Positions 9,681 to 17,243 of a stretch of 64,000 bases of DNA are shown here, piece after piece. The stretch lies in contig NZ_PCQD01000011.1 in assembly GCF_002979975.1 (NCBI RefSeq), positions 48,063-112,062 on the forward strand, given 5' to 3'. Each line of letters starts with the position of its first letter. Position 1 is the first letter of the stretch. The position numbers and the translations under genes are program-made. The notes beneath the pieces were generated by a model, which saw only the letters and a list, made by a program, of their open reading frames with translations, did no database searches and was not told where the DNA came from. Origin of the DNA: Pseudomonas sp. MYb185 (GTDB lineage: Bacteria; Pseudomonadota; Gammaproteobacteria; Pseudomonadales; Pseudomonadaceae).

Positions 9681-10942
9681 TGTACCTGTTTCCACTGGCC
9701 TTGCGCAGTCTGCTCAATCGACGCTTTTCCGCATTGCTGACGGTACTGGCCATCGCCCTGAGCGTAACCCTGCTGCTCGGCGTGGAGAAGATCCGCAATG
9801 AAGCCCGCGCCAGTTTTGCCGGAACCATTTCCGGTACCGACCTGATCGTCGGCCCGCGCACCGGCTCGGTGCAACTGCTGCTGTATTCGGTGTTCCGTAT
9901 CGGCAATGCCACCAGCAATATGCGCTGGGATAGCTACCAGAAGATCGCCGAGCATCCCCGGGTAGACTGGGCCATTCCCATCTCGCTGGGTGATTCGCAT
10001 CGCGGATTCAAGGTGATGGGGACTACCGATGACTATTTCACCCACTTTCGCCACGGCCGTGATCGCCAGTTGCTGTTCGCCGAGGGCCGCGCATTCGATG
10101 ACCTGTACGATGCGGTGATCGGCGCGGATATCGCCCGGGAGCTGGGTTATCAGTTGGGCAGCGAACTGGTGCTGGCCCATGGTACCGGCGCAGTGAGCTT
10201 CGTCGAGCATGCCGACAAGCCGTTCCAGGTCAGCGGCATACTGGCCAAGACCGGTACGCCGGTGGACCGGACCATCCATATCAGCCTGCAGGGCATGGAG
10301 GCGCTGCATGTGGACTGGCAGCAGGGAATGCCGGCCCGCGGCGCAGCACGCGTCGATGCCGAACAGGCCCGCAGCCTGGATCTGACCCCCACCACCATCA
10401 CGGCCATGCTGCTCGGGCTGGATAGCCGGGTCGCCACCTTTGCCGTGCAACGGGACATCAATCGCTTCCCCAGCGAACCGCTGATGGCGGTGCTGCCCGG
10501 GGTCGCGCTACAGGAGTTGTGGAGCCTGCTCGGGGTGGCGGAACAGGCGCTGTTCATCGTCTCGGTATTCGTCGTGCTGACCGGACTGGTCGGCATGCTC
10601 ACGGCGATCCTCGCCAGCCTCAACGAACGGCGCCGGGAGATGGCCATCCTGCGTTCGGTAGGCGCCCGCCCGCGGCATGTGTTCGGCCTGCTGTTGCTGG
10701 AGGCCGCCGGCCTGGCATTGGCGGGGATACTGCTGGGGCTGGGGCTGATGTACCTGACGGTGTGGCTGGCCCAACCGGTAATCCTGTCACGCTACGGCCT
10801 GTTCATTCCGATCACCGCACCCGGCCTATGGGATTGGAGCCTGCTGGGTGCCATACTGCTGGCAGCCATCATCATGGGCTGCGTGCCGGCCTGGCGCGCC
10901 TATCGCCAATCGCTGATCGACGGTCTGTCGATCCGCACCTGA
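9680..10942 (+). CDS. FtsX/MacB-type ABC transporter permease
   Basis: A 420-residue inner-membrane protein with the four-helix layout of the FtsX superfamily: one helix near residues 17-36, a long periplasmic domain (about 40-280), then three C-terminal helices around 290-312, 340-362 and 385-405. The cytoplasmic coupling segment ASLNERRREMAILRSVGARP is characteristic. The start ATG overlaps the stop of the ATPase gene (TGATG), so translation is likely coupled. The DUF3299 gene follows after 12 bases. The cargo is not known. Confidence 0.9.
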   Translation: MYLFPLALRSLLNRRFSALLTVLAIALSVTLLLGVEKIRNEARASFAGTISGTDLIVGPRTGSVQLLLYSVFRIGNATSNMRWDSYQKIAEHPRVDWAIPISLGDSHRGFKVMGTTDDYFTHFRHGRDRQLLFAEGRAFDDLYDAVIGADIARELGYQLGSELVLAHGTGAVSFVEHADKPFQVSGILAKTGTPVDRTIHISLQGMEALHVDWQQGMPARGAARVDAEQARSLDLTPTTITAMLLGLDSRVATFAVQRDINRFPSEPLMAVLPGVALQELWSLLGVAEQALFIVSVFVVLTGLVGMLTAILASLNERRREMAILRSVGARPRHVFGLLLLEAAGLALAGILLGLGLMYLTVWLAQPVILSRYGLFIPITAPGLWDWSLLGAILLAAIIMGCVPAWRAYRQSLIDGLSIRT

Positions 10943-10954
10943 CCGGAACGGGAC

Positions 10955-11470
10955 ATGCACATGGGTTCACGATTATTGCTCACCGGCTTGGTGCTGCTCG
11001 CAATGGCAACGGCCAACGCGGCAGAGGAAATCGCCTGGGATGAGCTGCTGCCAGCAGAGCTGCGCGAACTGCAGGAAATCCCCCTGCCGGTGCATGACCT
11101 GTCGCTGTTGGGCGAGATGGACGCGGAGCTGGGTGACCCGGCGGTGCAGATGGAAACCAATGCTCCGGTGGTGCAGGAACTGGATGGCAGGGAGGTCAAG
11201 CTGCCCGGTTATGTGGTGCCGCTCGGCATCACCGAGGCGATGGAGGTGGAGGAGTTTCTACTGGTGCCCTATTTCGGCGCCTGCATCCATGTCCCGCCAC
11301 CGCCGTCCAACCAGGTCGTGCATGTGCGCAGCACATCCGGGATCAAGCTGCGGGATCTGTACCAACCGTTCTGGATCAGCGGCACCATGCAGGTAGAGCA
11401 CATGGAAAATGAACTGGCCAATGCTGGCTACCGCATCGATGCAGCCAGCATTGAGCCCTATGTGTATTGA
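10955..11470 (+). CDS. Secreted DUF3299 protein of the Zur operon
   Basis: A 171-residue protein with a signal peptide (cut near residue 22, ANAAEE) and the DUF3299 core VKLPGYVVPL plus GACIHVPPPPSNQ, where the Cys-Ile-His triplet is a plausible metal or redox site. It closes the four-gene operon. The same four families occur together in Pseudomonas PA4063-PA4066 (recalled). Its role in zinc handling is inferred only from this context. Two ATGs six bases apart (10955, 10961) are both possible starts. Confidence 0.87.
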   Translation: MHMGSRLLLTGLVLLAMATANAAEEIAWDELLPAELRELQEIPLPVHDLSLLGEMDAELGDPAVQMETNAPVVQELDGREVKLPGYVVPLGITEAMEVEEFLLVPYFGACIHVPPPPSNQVVHVRSTSGIKLRDLYQPFWISGTMQVEHMENELANAGYRIDAASIEPYVY

Positions 11471-11482
11471 TCAGCAGCGCAT

Positions 11483-12589
11483 TCAGCTGTTGTTCTCGAT
11501 CGCTGAACGGGCATAGCCTTCCCACTGCCGGATCAACTGGCGCTGCTGGTTGCTGGCACCACTTTGCGCGCGCTTGAGCGTGGCCAGCAGTTCCGACCAG
11601 TCACCCTCCTCCAGCTGGATACCCGCCAACCGCAGCCAATGGTCGGCACGATTGCTGCCATTGGCCAGTGCCGCCCAGGCGTCCCGGGCACGGCTGCGGT
11701 CACGGGCCAGCGTCCACAGCTGGGCCAGGCGCTCCTGGCGCGCCGCGTCGCTCGGCAGCAGTTGCTGGGCCATCAATGCTTCCAGCAGGCGCGCCGCCTG
11801 CCACGGGGCACCGGCATTGACCTGCAGCGCCACCAGATTATCCAGATCGGTCTGGGTCAGCCCGACACCGCCCTCGTGGGCCAGGCGCAGGGTGGCCGCT
11901 GCTGCGCGTTGCTTGCCGGCCTGGCTCTGCAGTCCGGCCAGTTGCCGCCAGTTCTCGCTTTTCTGCGGGTGGCGCCGCAGCAGCACTTTCTGCCACTGGG
12001 CGGCACGCTCGTATTGCCCCTGCTGGTAGGTCATGCCGACCAGCAACTGATACCAGATATCATCCGCCCCGGCGTTGGCTCGCACTACCTGTTCGGCCAG
12101 CGGAACAGCCTTGGCATAGTCGCGCGTCTGGCTGTAGCACTGTACCAGCAACTGCTTCTGCTCCAGGCTCAGCGCTGCATCGCGCTGTTCGCGCTCCAGC
12201 AGCCCGGCCGCCTCCCGATAGCGCCCCTCCACTGCCAGCAACTGGGCCAGATTCAGGCGATCCTGGCGGGCCGCCTTGGCTTCCAGCTTGTCGTGTGCCA
12301 ACGCCTTGTTCAGCCACTCGATCGCCTGCTGGTTCTGCCCGGCGTTGATCGCCAGGTAGCCAAGCCGCTGCTCGATCAGCGCCAGTTCCAGACTGCCGGA
12401 CCTGGCTTTGTCCAGTGCCTGATTCAGCAGCTTGCGCGCCTCACCGAGGTCACCTTTTTCCTGGGCCTTCTGCGCACTGTTCAATGCCATGAACACCATC
12501 GGGTCGATGGCCTGCTGGGCAGCCACCAGCCCCGGCGCCAGCAGCGCCAGGCACAATGCAGCACTACGGTAGAAATTGGCAGAGCCCAT
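11483..12589 (-). CDS. Periplasmic TPR-repeat protein of the TonB2-type operon
   Basis: A 368-residue protein with a signal peptide (LALLAPGLVAAQ) followed by tetratricopeptide-like helical pairs from about residue 30 to 340 (for example ARKLLNQALDKA, AIEWLNKALAHD, AVPLAEQVVRANA). Such proteins end TonB2 operons in Vibrio and Shewanella and probably act as periplasmic scaffolds. Start choice: the ATG at 12589 has GGAGG ten bases upstream; a GTG at 12595 overlapping the tonB stop is the alternative, only four bases from GGAGG. Its 3' end faces the DUF3299 gene, 12 bases away, with no obvious terminator between the converging operons. Confidence 0.82.
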   Translation of the reverse strand: MGSANFYRSAALCLALLAPGLVAAQQAIDPMVFMALNSAQKAQEKGDLGEARKLLNQALDKARSGSLELALIEQRLGYLAINAGQNQQAIEWLNKALAHDKLEAKAARQDRLNLAQLLAVEGRYREAAGLLEREQRDAALSLEQKQLLVQCYSQTRDYAKAVPLAEQVVRANAGADDIWYQLLVGMTYQQGQYERAAQWQKVLLRRHPQKSENWRQLAGLQSQAGKQRAAAATLRLAHEGGVGLTQTDLDNLVALQVNAGAPWQAARLLEALMAQQLLPSDAARQERLAQLWTLARDRSRARDAWAALANGSNRADHWLRLAGIQLEEGDWSELLATLKRAQSGASNQQRQLIRQWEGYARSAIENNS

Positions 12590-12591
12590 GA

Positions 12592-13281
12592 TCACCTTCC
12601 CTCCAGACGGAAATACAAGGTTTTGGTTGCCTCGCGAGCCACCGGTTGACCATTCTCCCGGCGCGGTGCGAAGCGCCAGCGGCTGGCCGCACGGCGGGCC
12701 TCACGCTCGAACACGCCCTTGGGCTGGGCGTGGGTAACCCGCAGGTTCTCCACCCGCCCGTCGGGCGTGATGGTGAAGGCCAGGGTTACCTCACCCTCGA
12801 TACCCGCCGCCAGGGCGCGCTGCGGATAGTTCGGTGGAATATCCACCAGCGGCGAGACCTCTTCAGCGGTCGATGGACCCGAGGCCGCCGGTGCTGCCGG
12901 GGCAGACGGTGCAGCAGCAGCGACAGCCGGCGCCTCGGCGGCAGTGAGGCCAGCCAGGGTCGGCGTCACCGCGATACTGATGCCGGGCGTCGGCAAATTC
13001 GGTACGGCGATGTTCAATTGTACGTTGGTGCTGACCTGCGGCTGCGCTGGCGCCTGCTGAGGCGTCGGCATCTCCGGTGGCTGCGGCTGTTCCGGTGGCT
13101 GCCGCTGCTGGCGCTGGCGGCTGTCGCTGGACGAGTCGGCGACGCTGCGCACGAAGCTGACACGCGCCAGCTCCTCACCCAACTCCCGGTTGTCCCGCGG
13201 CGGCATGACCAGCACGATCATGATGGCGAACAACGCCAGCGTCACCAGCAAGCCACCGGCAAAGCTGACCAGCAGGCGCAT
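12592..13281 (-). CDS. tonB: TonB energy-transducing protein
   Basis: A 229-residue protein anchored by an N-terminal membrane helix (residues 6-28), followed by a Pro/Gln/Ala-rich periplasmic spacer (about 50-145) and a C-terminal TonB domain (IPPNYPQRALAAGIEGEV, then GVFEREARRAASRWRFAP). TonB transmits proton-motive-force energy from ExbB/ExbD to outer-membrane siderophore or metal receptors. The start overlaps the exbD stop (TGATG at 13279-13283). The short spacer and the gene order place it in the TonB2 group. Confidence 0.92.
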   Translation of the reverse strand: MRLLVSFAGGLLVTLALFAIMIVLVMPPRDNRELGEELARVSFVRSVADSSSDSRQRQQRQPPEQPQPPEMPTPQQAPAQPQVSTNVQLNIAVPNLPTPGISIAVTPTLAGLTAAEAPAVAAAAPSAPAAPAASGPSTAEEVSPLVDIPPNYPQRALAAGIEGEVTLAFTITPDGRVENLRVTHAQPKGVFEREARRAASRWRFAPRRENGQPVAREATKTLYFRLEGR

Positions 13282-13700
13282 CAGTTATCTCCCGCCGTGG
13301 CAGCCAGTGCCACATCCGCCACGCCGGCCATGCGTACCTGGTCCATGACCCGGATCACCACACCACTACGGGCGTCCTGATCGGCCTGTACCACCACGCT
13401 GCTCTCGGGCTGGTCCACGCGCATGCGTTCCACCGCAGCGCGCACTCCGCGGATATCCACCTGCTGGCGATCGATCCAGATTTCCCCGTTGGGGTCGATA
13501 CCGATCAGGATGTTGCCCTTGGGCTGCTGCTCGGCACTATCGGCGGTCGGCGTGTTGATCTCGATGCCGGTGGTCTTGATGAAAGTACTGGTGACGATGA
13601 AGAAGATCAGCATGATGAACACCACGTCGAGCATGGGGGTCAGGTCAATGCCGGCCTCATCGTCGTTTCCTGCCGAATGTCTGCGCATGCGCATGTTCAA
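13281..13700 (-). CDS. exbD: ExbD-type proton-channel subunit
   Basis: A 139-residue protein with a single membrane helix containing the essential proton-carrying Asp (PMLDVVFIMLIFF, around residue 25) and a periplasmic domain. It forms the energising motor with ExbB. It starts with ATG at 13700, with an in-frame ATG two codons later, 6 bases after the short exbB stop. No receptor gene lies in this operon, so which TonB-dependent receptors it powers is unknown. Confidence 0.93.
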   Translation of the reverse strand: MNMRMRRHSAGNDDEAGIDLTPMLDVVFIMLIFFIVTSTFIKTTGIEINTPTADSAEQQPKGNILIGIDPNGEIWIDRQQVDIRGVRAAVERMRVDQPESSVVVQADQDARSGVVIRVMDQVRMAGVADVALAATAGDN

Positions 13701-13706
13701 GAGTTC

Positions 13707-14222
13707 CTATTCGTGATGCAGACGGTCAGTCAGCCGTTGCATGGCCAGCCGCGATTGGGCATCGAGCCGCGCCAGAAAAAACAATCCACTGATGGCGATC
13801 ACCATGCCGGCCATGGTCGGCACCGTGGCCCGGGACACCCCGGCAGCCATTGCCCTGGGGTTGCCGGTACCACTGACCGACAGCACATCGAACACCTGGA
13901 TCATGCCACTCACCGTACCCAGCAGGCCGAGCAGCGGACACATGGCGATCAGTACCCGGATCAACGGCATGAAGCGCTCCAGCCGTTGCCGCGCTACCGA
14001 CAGCCAGGCCTGGCGCACATAGCGCGCGGTGGTACTGCTGCGGTCACTGCGTTGCTGCCAGTGCCGTTCCAGGCTGGCCGAGCGCTTGGGGAAGATTCGC
14101 CACAGGTACCACAAGCGTTCGACCATCAGCGTCCACAGCACTATGGTGAAACCCAGGATGGTCCACAGCACCCAGCCGCCGCTGTCGAGAAAGTCCTTGA
14201 GCAACCAGAAGGCTTCACTCAC
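13707..14222 (-). CDS. exbB: Short ExbB/TolQ-type proton-channel protein
   Basis: A 171-residue member of the MotA/TolQ/ExbB family with three membrane helices (about 18-38, 88-110 and 130-152). The conserved PLLGLLGTVSGMIQVF turn links the last two, and TVPTMAGMVIAISGLFF lines the pore. The start is a GTG at 14222 overlapping the end of the long ExbB gene by 8 bases. Short ExbB followed by ExbD and TonB is the motor core of TonB2 systems. Confidence 0.92.
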   Translation of the reverse strand: MSEAFWLLKDFLDSGGWVLWTILGFTIVLWTLMVERLWYLWRIFPKRSASLERHWQQRSDRSSTTARYVRQAWLSVARQRLERFMPLIRVLIAMCPLLGLLGTVSGMIQVFDVLSVSGTGNPRAMAAGVSRATVPTMAGMVIAISGLFFLARLDAQSRLAMQRLTDRLHHE

Positions 14223-15561
14223 CGCGCCTTGCTCCGGGTTCCAGGTGCAGCGCGATCAGGCCCGCACTCTGTTGTTCCAGCACCTGGATCAGGCCTTTGC
14301 TGCGGGCCGCCAGGGTGGCATGCAGGAACAGCAGCGGAATGGCCACTACCAGGCCCTGTACCGTGGTCACCAATGCCTGGGAGATACCCCCGGCCATCAG
14401 CTTCGGATCACCGGTACCGAACAGTGTGATGGCCTGGAAGGTGGCGATCATGCCCGTCACGGTACCCAGCAACCCGAGCAGCGGCGCCACGGCGGCGAGC
14501 AACTTGATCAGACCGTTGCCGCGCTCCATCGCCGGGGTTTCGCGCAAAATGGCTTCGTCCAGCTTGAGCTCCAGGGTTTCCAGCTCTTCCAGCTTGGGCT
14601 GGGTACCGATCACCCCGAGGATGCGGCCCAGCGGGTTGTCATCACGCAGGTTGTCCAGTTCATTGGCCTGGCGGTCGACCTTCTTCGACAGCGCCAGCAG
14701 CCAGGCCAGCTTGCCCAGCGCCAGTACCACACCCAGGGCGCCCAACACCATGATCACATAGCCGACCAGCCCACCCTGATGCACCCGGTCCATGAACGAG
14801 GGGGTCTGCTGCATCTGCGCCAGCACGGTGCCACGTGTGGGATCGACCATCAGGTCGGCCAGCCCGGTGCGCGGGGCCAGGAAATCACCGATCAGGCCAC
14901 GCCCGTCCGGCTGGTTGCTCGCCACCTGCAGGGTAGCGGCCTCCGGCTGGTAGCTGAGGTAGCGCTCACCGCCCAACGCCACGAAAGGTCCAACCAGCAC
15001 GACCGGCATCTCCTGCTGTTGGCCATCCCGGTCGATCACCGGGGCATTGAAGCGACTGACCTTGCCGCTGGCGGTCATGTCTTCCTGGAGCATGAACCAG
15101 AACTGTTCCAGGGTCTCCACCGTCGGAATCTGCGCGGCGGAACTCAGTTGGTCGAGTTGCTGCAAACGTTCGGGGAACTGCATGTTCAGCAGGGAATCCT
15201 GCCATTGGCTATGGGTATCGGAAGCCACATGACGCACCACACCGAACAGCTCGCCAAGATAACCGCTGCGCTGTTTCATTTCCGCTTCGGTATCGGCCAG
15301 AGCCTGCTCCAGGCTGTCGAACTCGGCCTTGAGCCGATCGGCTTCGGCCTTGATCGGGGCCAGCTCGCGTTCAGCCTGGGCCATCAGGCGCTGCTGGTTG
15401 TCCCGTTCACGCAGAAATTGCGTTTCGCGCTCACGCATCGCGGCCTGCTCGCTGCTGCGGATCTCGCGGATGTCCTGCAGCAACTGATCCAGGGAAGCCG
15501 GTTGGGCCAGCGCCATGGGGCTGGCCAGTACCATGATAAAAGCGATCAACAGACGTTTCAT
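14215..15561 (-). CDS. Long ExbB-like protein (TtpC type)
   Basis: A 448-residue protein with a signal peptide (MVLASPMALAQP), a long charged, coiled-coil-prone periplasmic segment (residues 25-110), a globular domain to about 265, and a C-terminal MotA/TolQ/ExbB channel domain (APLLGLLGTVTGMIATF, then LVTTVQGLVVAIPLLFLH). This architecture equals TtpC, the extra ExbB-like component required by Vibrio TonB2 systems. It overlaps the DUF3450 stop by four bases (ATGA) and the next exbB start by eight, so translation is coupled. Confidence 0.9.
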   Translation of the reverse strand: MKRLLIAFIMVLASPMALAQPASLDQLLQDIREIRSSEQAAMRERETQFLRERDNQQRLMAQAERELAPIKAEADRLKAEFDSLEQALADTEAEMKQRSGYLGELFGVVRHVASDTHSQWQDSLLNMQFPERLQQLDQLSSAAQIPTVETLEQFWFMLQEDMTASGKVSRFNAPVIDRDGQQQEMPVVLVGPFVALGGERYLSYQPEAATLQVASNQPDGRGLIGDFLAPRTGLADLMVDPTRGTVLAQMQQTPSFMDRVHQGGLVGYVIMVLGALGVVLALGKLAWLLALSKKVDRQANELDNLRDDNPLGRILGVIGTQPKLEELETLELKLDEAILRETPAMERGNGLIKLLAAVAPLLGLLGTVTGMIATFQAITLFGTGDPKLMAGGISQALVTTVQGLVVAIPLLFLHATLAARSKGLIQVLEQQSAGLIALHLEPGARRGE

Positions 15562-16325
15562 TGTGCAGCTCCCTGTTCACTGACCGGCGGCAAAGGCAGT
15601 CGCAGCATGGCAGCGGTCTGCTGCTGACGGGCGATACCCAGCCCCTGTGCGAGGGCGCGGTTGTAACCGCCCGGCAATGCCTCCCATTGCTGCGCAGTGG
15701 CATTCCAGTAGCCCTGCGTATGGCCGTCCAGGGTCTGGTAGAACAGCATCAGCCGACCCAGCCGCAGGAACTCGACCACCCGCTGACTGCCATCGACCTC
15801 CAGGCTGCCGCGCCAGGCTTCCAGGGTGCGGCCGTAATCACTTTCGATCTGGTAGGCCTCGAGCACCCGCCGGTATTTCTCGGCGACGGTCACCTCCGGC
15901 CGGACCATCACCGCCTTGAGTTGTGCCAGCCGGTCTGCCCGTTCGTCTTCCAGGAACGGCAGATCCAGCTCGATGAACTGCTCCAGCGAGTTGAGCATGC
16001 GCTGCAACAGCGGCATGACTTCGGCCTGGGTCTCTTCAATGGTCGCCAGCTGGGCCTGCAGGTCCTCCAGCTCGCGGCGCTGGGACTGCACCATATCGCT
16101 CAGCTGCTTGCTGTATTCAGTCAGCTGCTCCTTCTGCTGGATGGCCTGGCGGTAGCGGTTCAGCGACTCGCGCGTTGCGTCATCCAGTTGATCGATGCGT
16201 TGCTGGGAGCGCTGTGCATCGGTCATCAGCGCCTCTCCCTCGGTCAGCGCCTGCTCTGCCGCACCCTGCGCCAGCGCCATGGCAGGCAACAGTCCTGCCA
16301 TCAAGATTATCCAAACCGCTCTCAT
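15558..16325 (-). CDS. DUF3450 periplasmic coiled-coil protein
   Basis: A 255-residue first gene of the operon. It has a signal peptide (IILMAGLLPAMALAQ) and a long heptad-like region (residues 30-110, for example QQKEQLTEYSKQLSDMVQS) before a compact C-terminal half. I chose the ATG at 16325 because GGAG lies upstream and the signal peptide begins there; the open frame continues 66 codons further but would run through the palindrome and Fur-like site. DUF3450 proteins regularly precede ttpC-exbBD-tonB in marine gammaproteobacteria; their precise role is not known. Confidence 0.85.
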   Translation of the reverse strand: MRAVWIILMAGLLPAMALAQGAAEQALTEGEALMTDAQRSQQRIDQLDDATRESLNRYRQAIQQKEQLTEYSKQLSDMVQSQRRELEDLQAQLATIEETQAEVMPLLQRMLNSLEQFIELDLPFLEDERADRLAQLKAVMVRPEVTVAEKYRRVLEAYQIESDYGRTLEAWRGSLEVDGSQRVVEFLRLGRLMLFYQTLDGHTQGYWNATAQQWEALPGGYNRALAQGLGIARQQQTAAMLRLPLPPVSEQGAAQ

Positions 16326-16346
16326 CCAGTATCTCCAGAGGAACGA

Positions 16347-16362
16347 CGAGGTCCGGACCTCG
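16347..16362. repeat. 16-bp perfect palindrome in the leader of the TonB operon
   Basis: CGAGGTCCGGACCTCG is fully self-complementary and lies 21 bases before the DUF3450 ATG. It could be a regulator site or an mRNA element next to the ribosome-binding site. I do not recognise it. Confidence 0.45.
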
Positions 16363-16370
16363 CCACAAAA

Positions 16371-16389
16371 GAGAAGCATTATCATCTTC
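16371..16389 (-). promoter_or_regulatory. Candidate Fur box upstream of the TonB operon
   Basis: Read on the minus strand, GAAGATGATAATGCTTCTC matches 14 of 19 bases of the Fur consensus GATAATGATAATCATTATC. It lies 45 bases before the DUF3450 start, a place where bound Fur would block transcription. Iron control of TonB systems is normal; this site is inferred by eye only. Confidence 0.5.
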
Positions 16390-16442
16390 ATCCCAAAATA
16401 ATTCAACCGCGACATCCCGTCGCAATCACACCCATCAAACAA

Positions 16443-16484
16443 TTGCCCCAGATCAATATCCATGCACGGCAGGGTCCTTACAGT
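16443..16484 (+). promoter_or_regulatory. Candidate ANR/FNR-dependent promoter of the OmpW/OprG gene
   Basis: TTGCCCCAGATCAA (16443-16456) has one perfect half (ATCAA) and one degenerate half of the TTGATNNNNATCAA site. TACAGT at 16479-16484 is a plausible -10 element. A start near 16491 would put the box centre at -41.5, the class-II activator position. OmpW and OprG genes are known to respond to FNR/ANR under low oxygen. Confidence 0.55.
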
Positions 16485-16516
16485 AACCCTATCGACACAC
16501 CAAGGAGACATTATCA

Positions 16517-17188
16517 ATGTCACGCACTGTATCCAGAATCTCCGCCTGCCTGCTGCTGGCCCCCGCCCTGCTGGCCGCGTCCATTGCCCAGGCTCACCAG
16601 GCTGGCGACATCATCGTTCGCGCCGGTGCGGTAACGGTTGACCCGCGTGAGGACAGCGGTCCGGTAAAAGTAGCGGGCGCAGCCCTGCCCGGGACCGGTG
16701 CCACTCTGGACAGCGACACCCAGCTGGGTCTGAACTTTGCCTATATGCTGACCGACAAGGTTGGTGTCGAGCTGCTGGCGGCCACTCCGTTCAGCCATGA
16801 TGTTGGCGTTACCGGAGTCATCGACAAGCTGGGCAGCATCAAGCACCTGCCGCCGACTGTCAGCCTGGTTTACTACCCACTGGACAATGCCTCGGCCTTC
16901 CAGCCCTATGTCGGTGCCGGCGTCAACTTCACCTGGTTCTTTGACGAATCGCTCAGCGGCGCGGCCAAGGGTGCCGGCTTCGATGGCCTCAGTCTGGAGA
17001 ACTCCTGGGGTCTGGCAGCCCAGATCGGCGCGGACTATATGCTGAACGACAACTGGATGGTCAACGCCCAGGTGCGCTATATCGACATCGAGACCACAGG
17101 CAAAACCAGCCTTGGTGGCGCTCCGGTGAAGGTCAACGTCGACGTCGACCCCTGGGTCTACATGGTCGGCCTGGGCTACAAGTTCTGA
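16517..17188 (+). CDS. oprG: OmpW/OprG-family outer-membrane protein
   Basis: A 223-residue, eight-stranded outer-membrane barrel protein with a signal peptide (ALLAASIAQAHQ, cut near residue 26) and a C-terminal Phe (GLGYKF). OmpW-family blocks are visible: GDIIVRAGAVTVDPRED, TQLGLNFAYMLTDKVGVEL, HLPPTVSLVYYP and FQPYVGAGVNFTWF. Members pass small hydrophobic molecules or amino acids across the outer membrane. AAGGAGA precedes the ATG. The neighbouring sugar-nucleotide-type protein and the zinc operon upstream match the surroundings of oprG (PA4067) in P. aeruginosa as I recall them. Confidence 0.92.
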   Translation: MSRTVSRISACLLLAPALLAASIAQAHQAGDIIVRAGAVTVDPREDSGPVKVAGAALPGTGATLDSDTQLGLNFAYMLTDKVGVELLAATPFSHDVGVTGVIDKLGSIKHLPPTVSLVYYPLDNASAFQPYVGAGVNFTWFFDESLSGAAKGAGFDGLSLENSWGLAAQIGADYMLNDNWMVNAQVRYIDIETTGKTSLGGAPVKVNVDVDPWVYMVGLGYKF

Positions 17189-17202
17189 CCTCTGTCCCAA
17201 CG

Positions 17203-17230
17203 GAAAACGGCCGCATTCGCGGCCGTTTTC
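17203..17230. terminator. Bidirectional terminator between oprG and the SDR gene
   Basis: GAAAACGGCCGC (17203-17214) pairs with GCGGCCGTTTTC (17219-17230) across ATTC. The A-run on one side and T-run on the other serve both converging genes. Confidence 0.88.
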
Positions 17231-17243
17231 ATTTGCGCATCGC

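Noticed and set aside
13677..14429. Plus-strand frames across the exbD-exbB genes (also 14029-15627 and 15561-16634)
   Set aside because: The minus-strand frames encode recognisable ExbD/ExbB/DUF3450 proteins with coupled starts and stops; the plus frames are Gln/His/Arg-rich shadows.
16502..16523. DUF3450 start far upstream (frame open to 16523)
   Set aside because: It would run through the Fur-like site and palindrome into the oprG start, and the signal peptide only fits the ATG at 16325.
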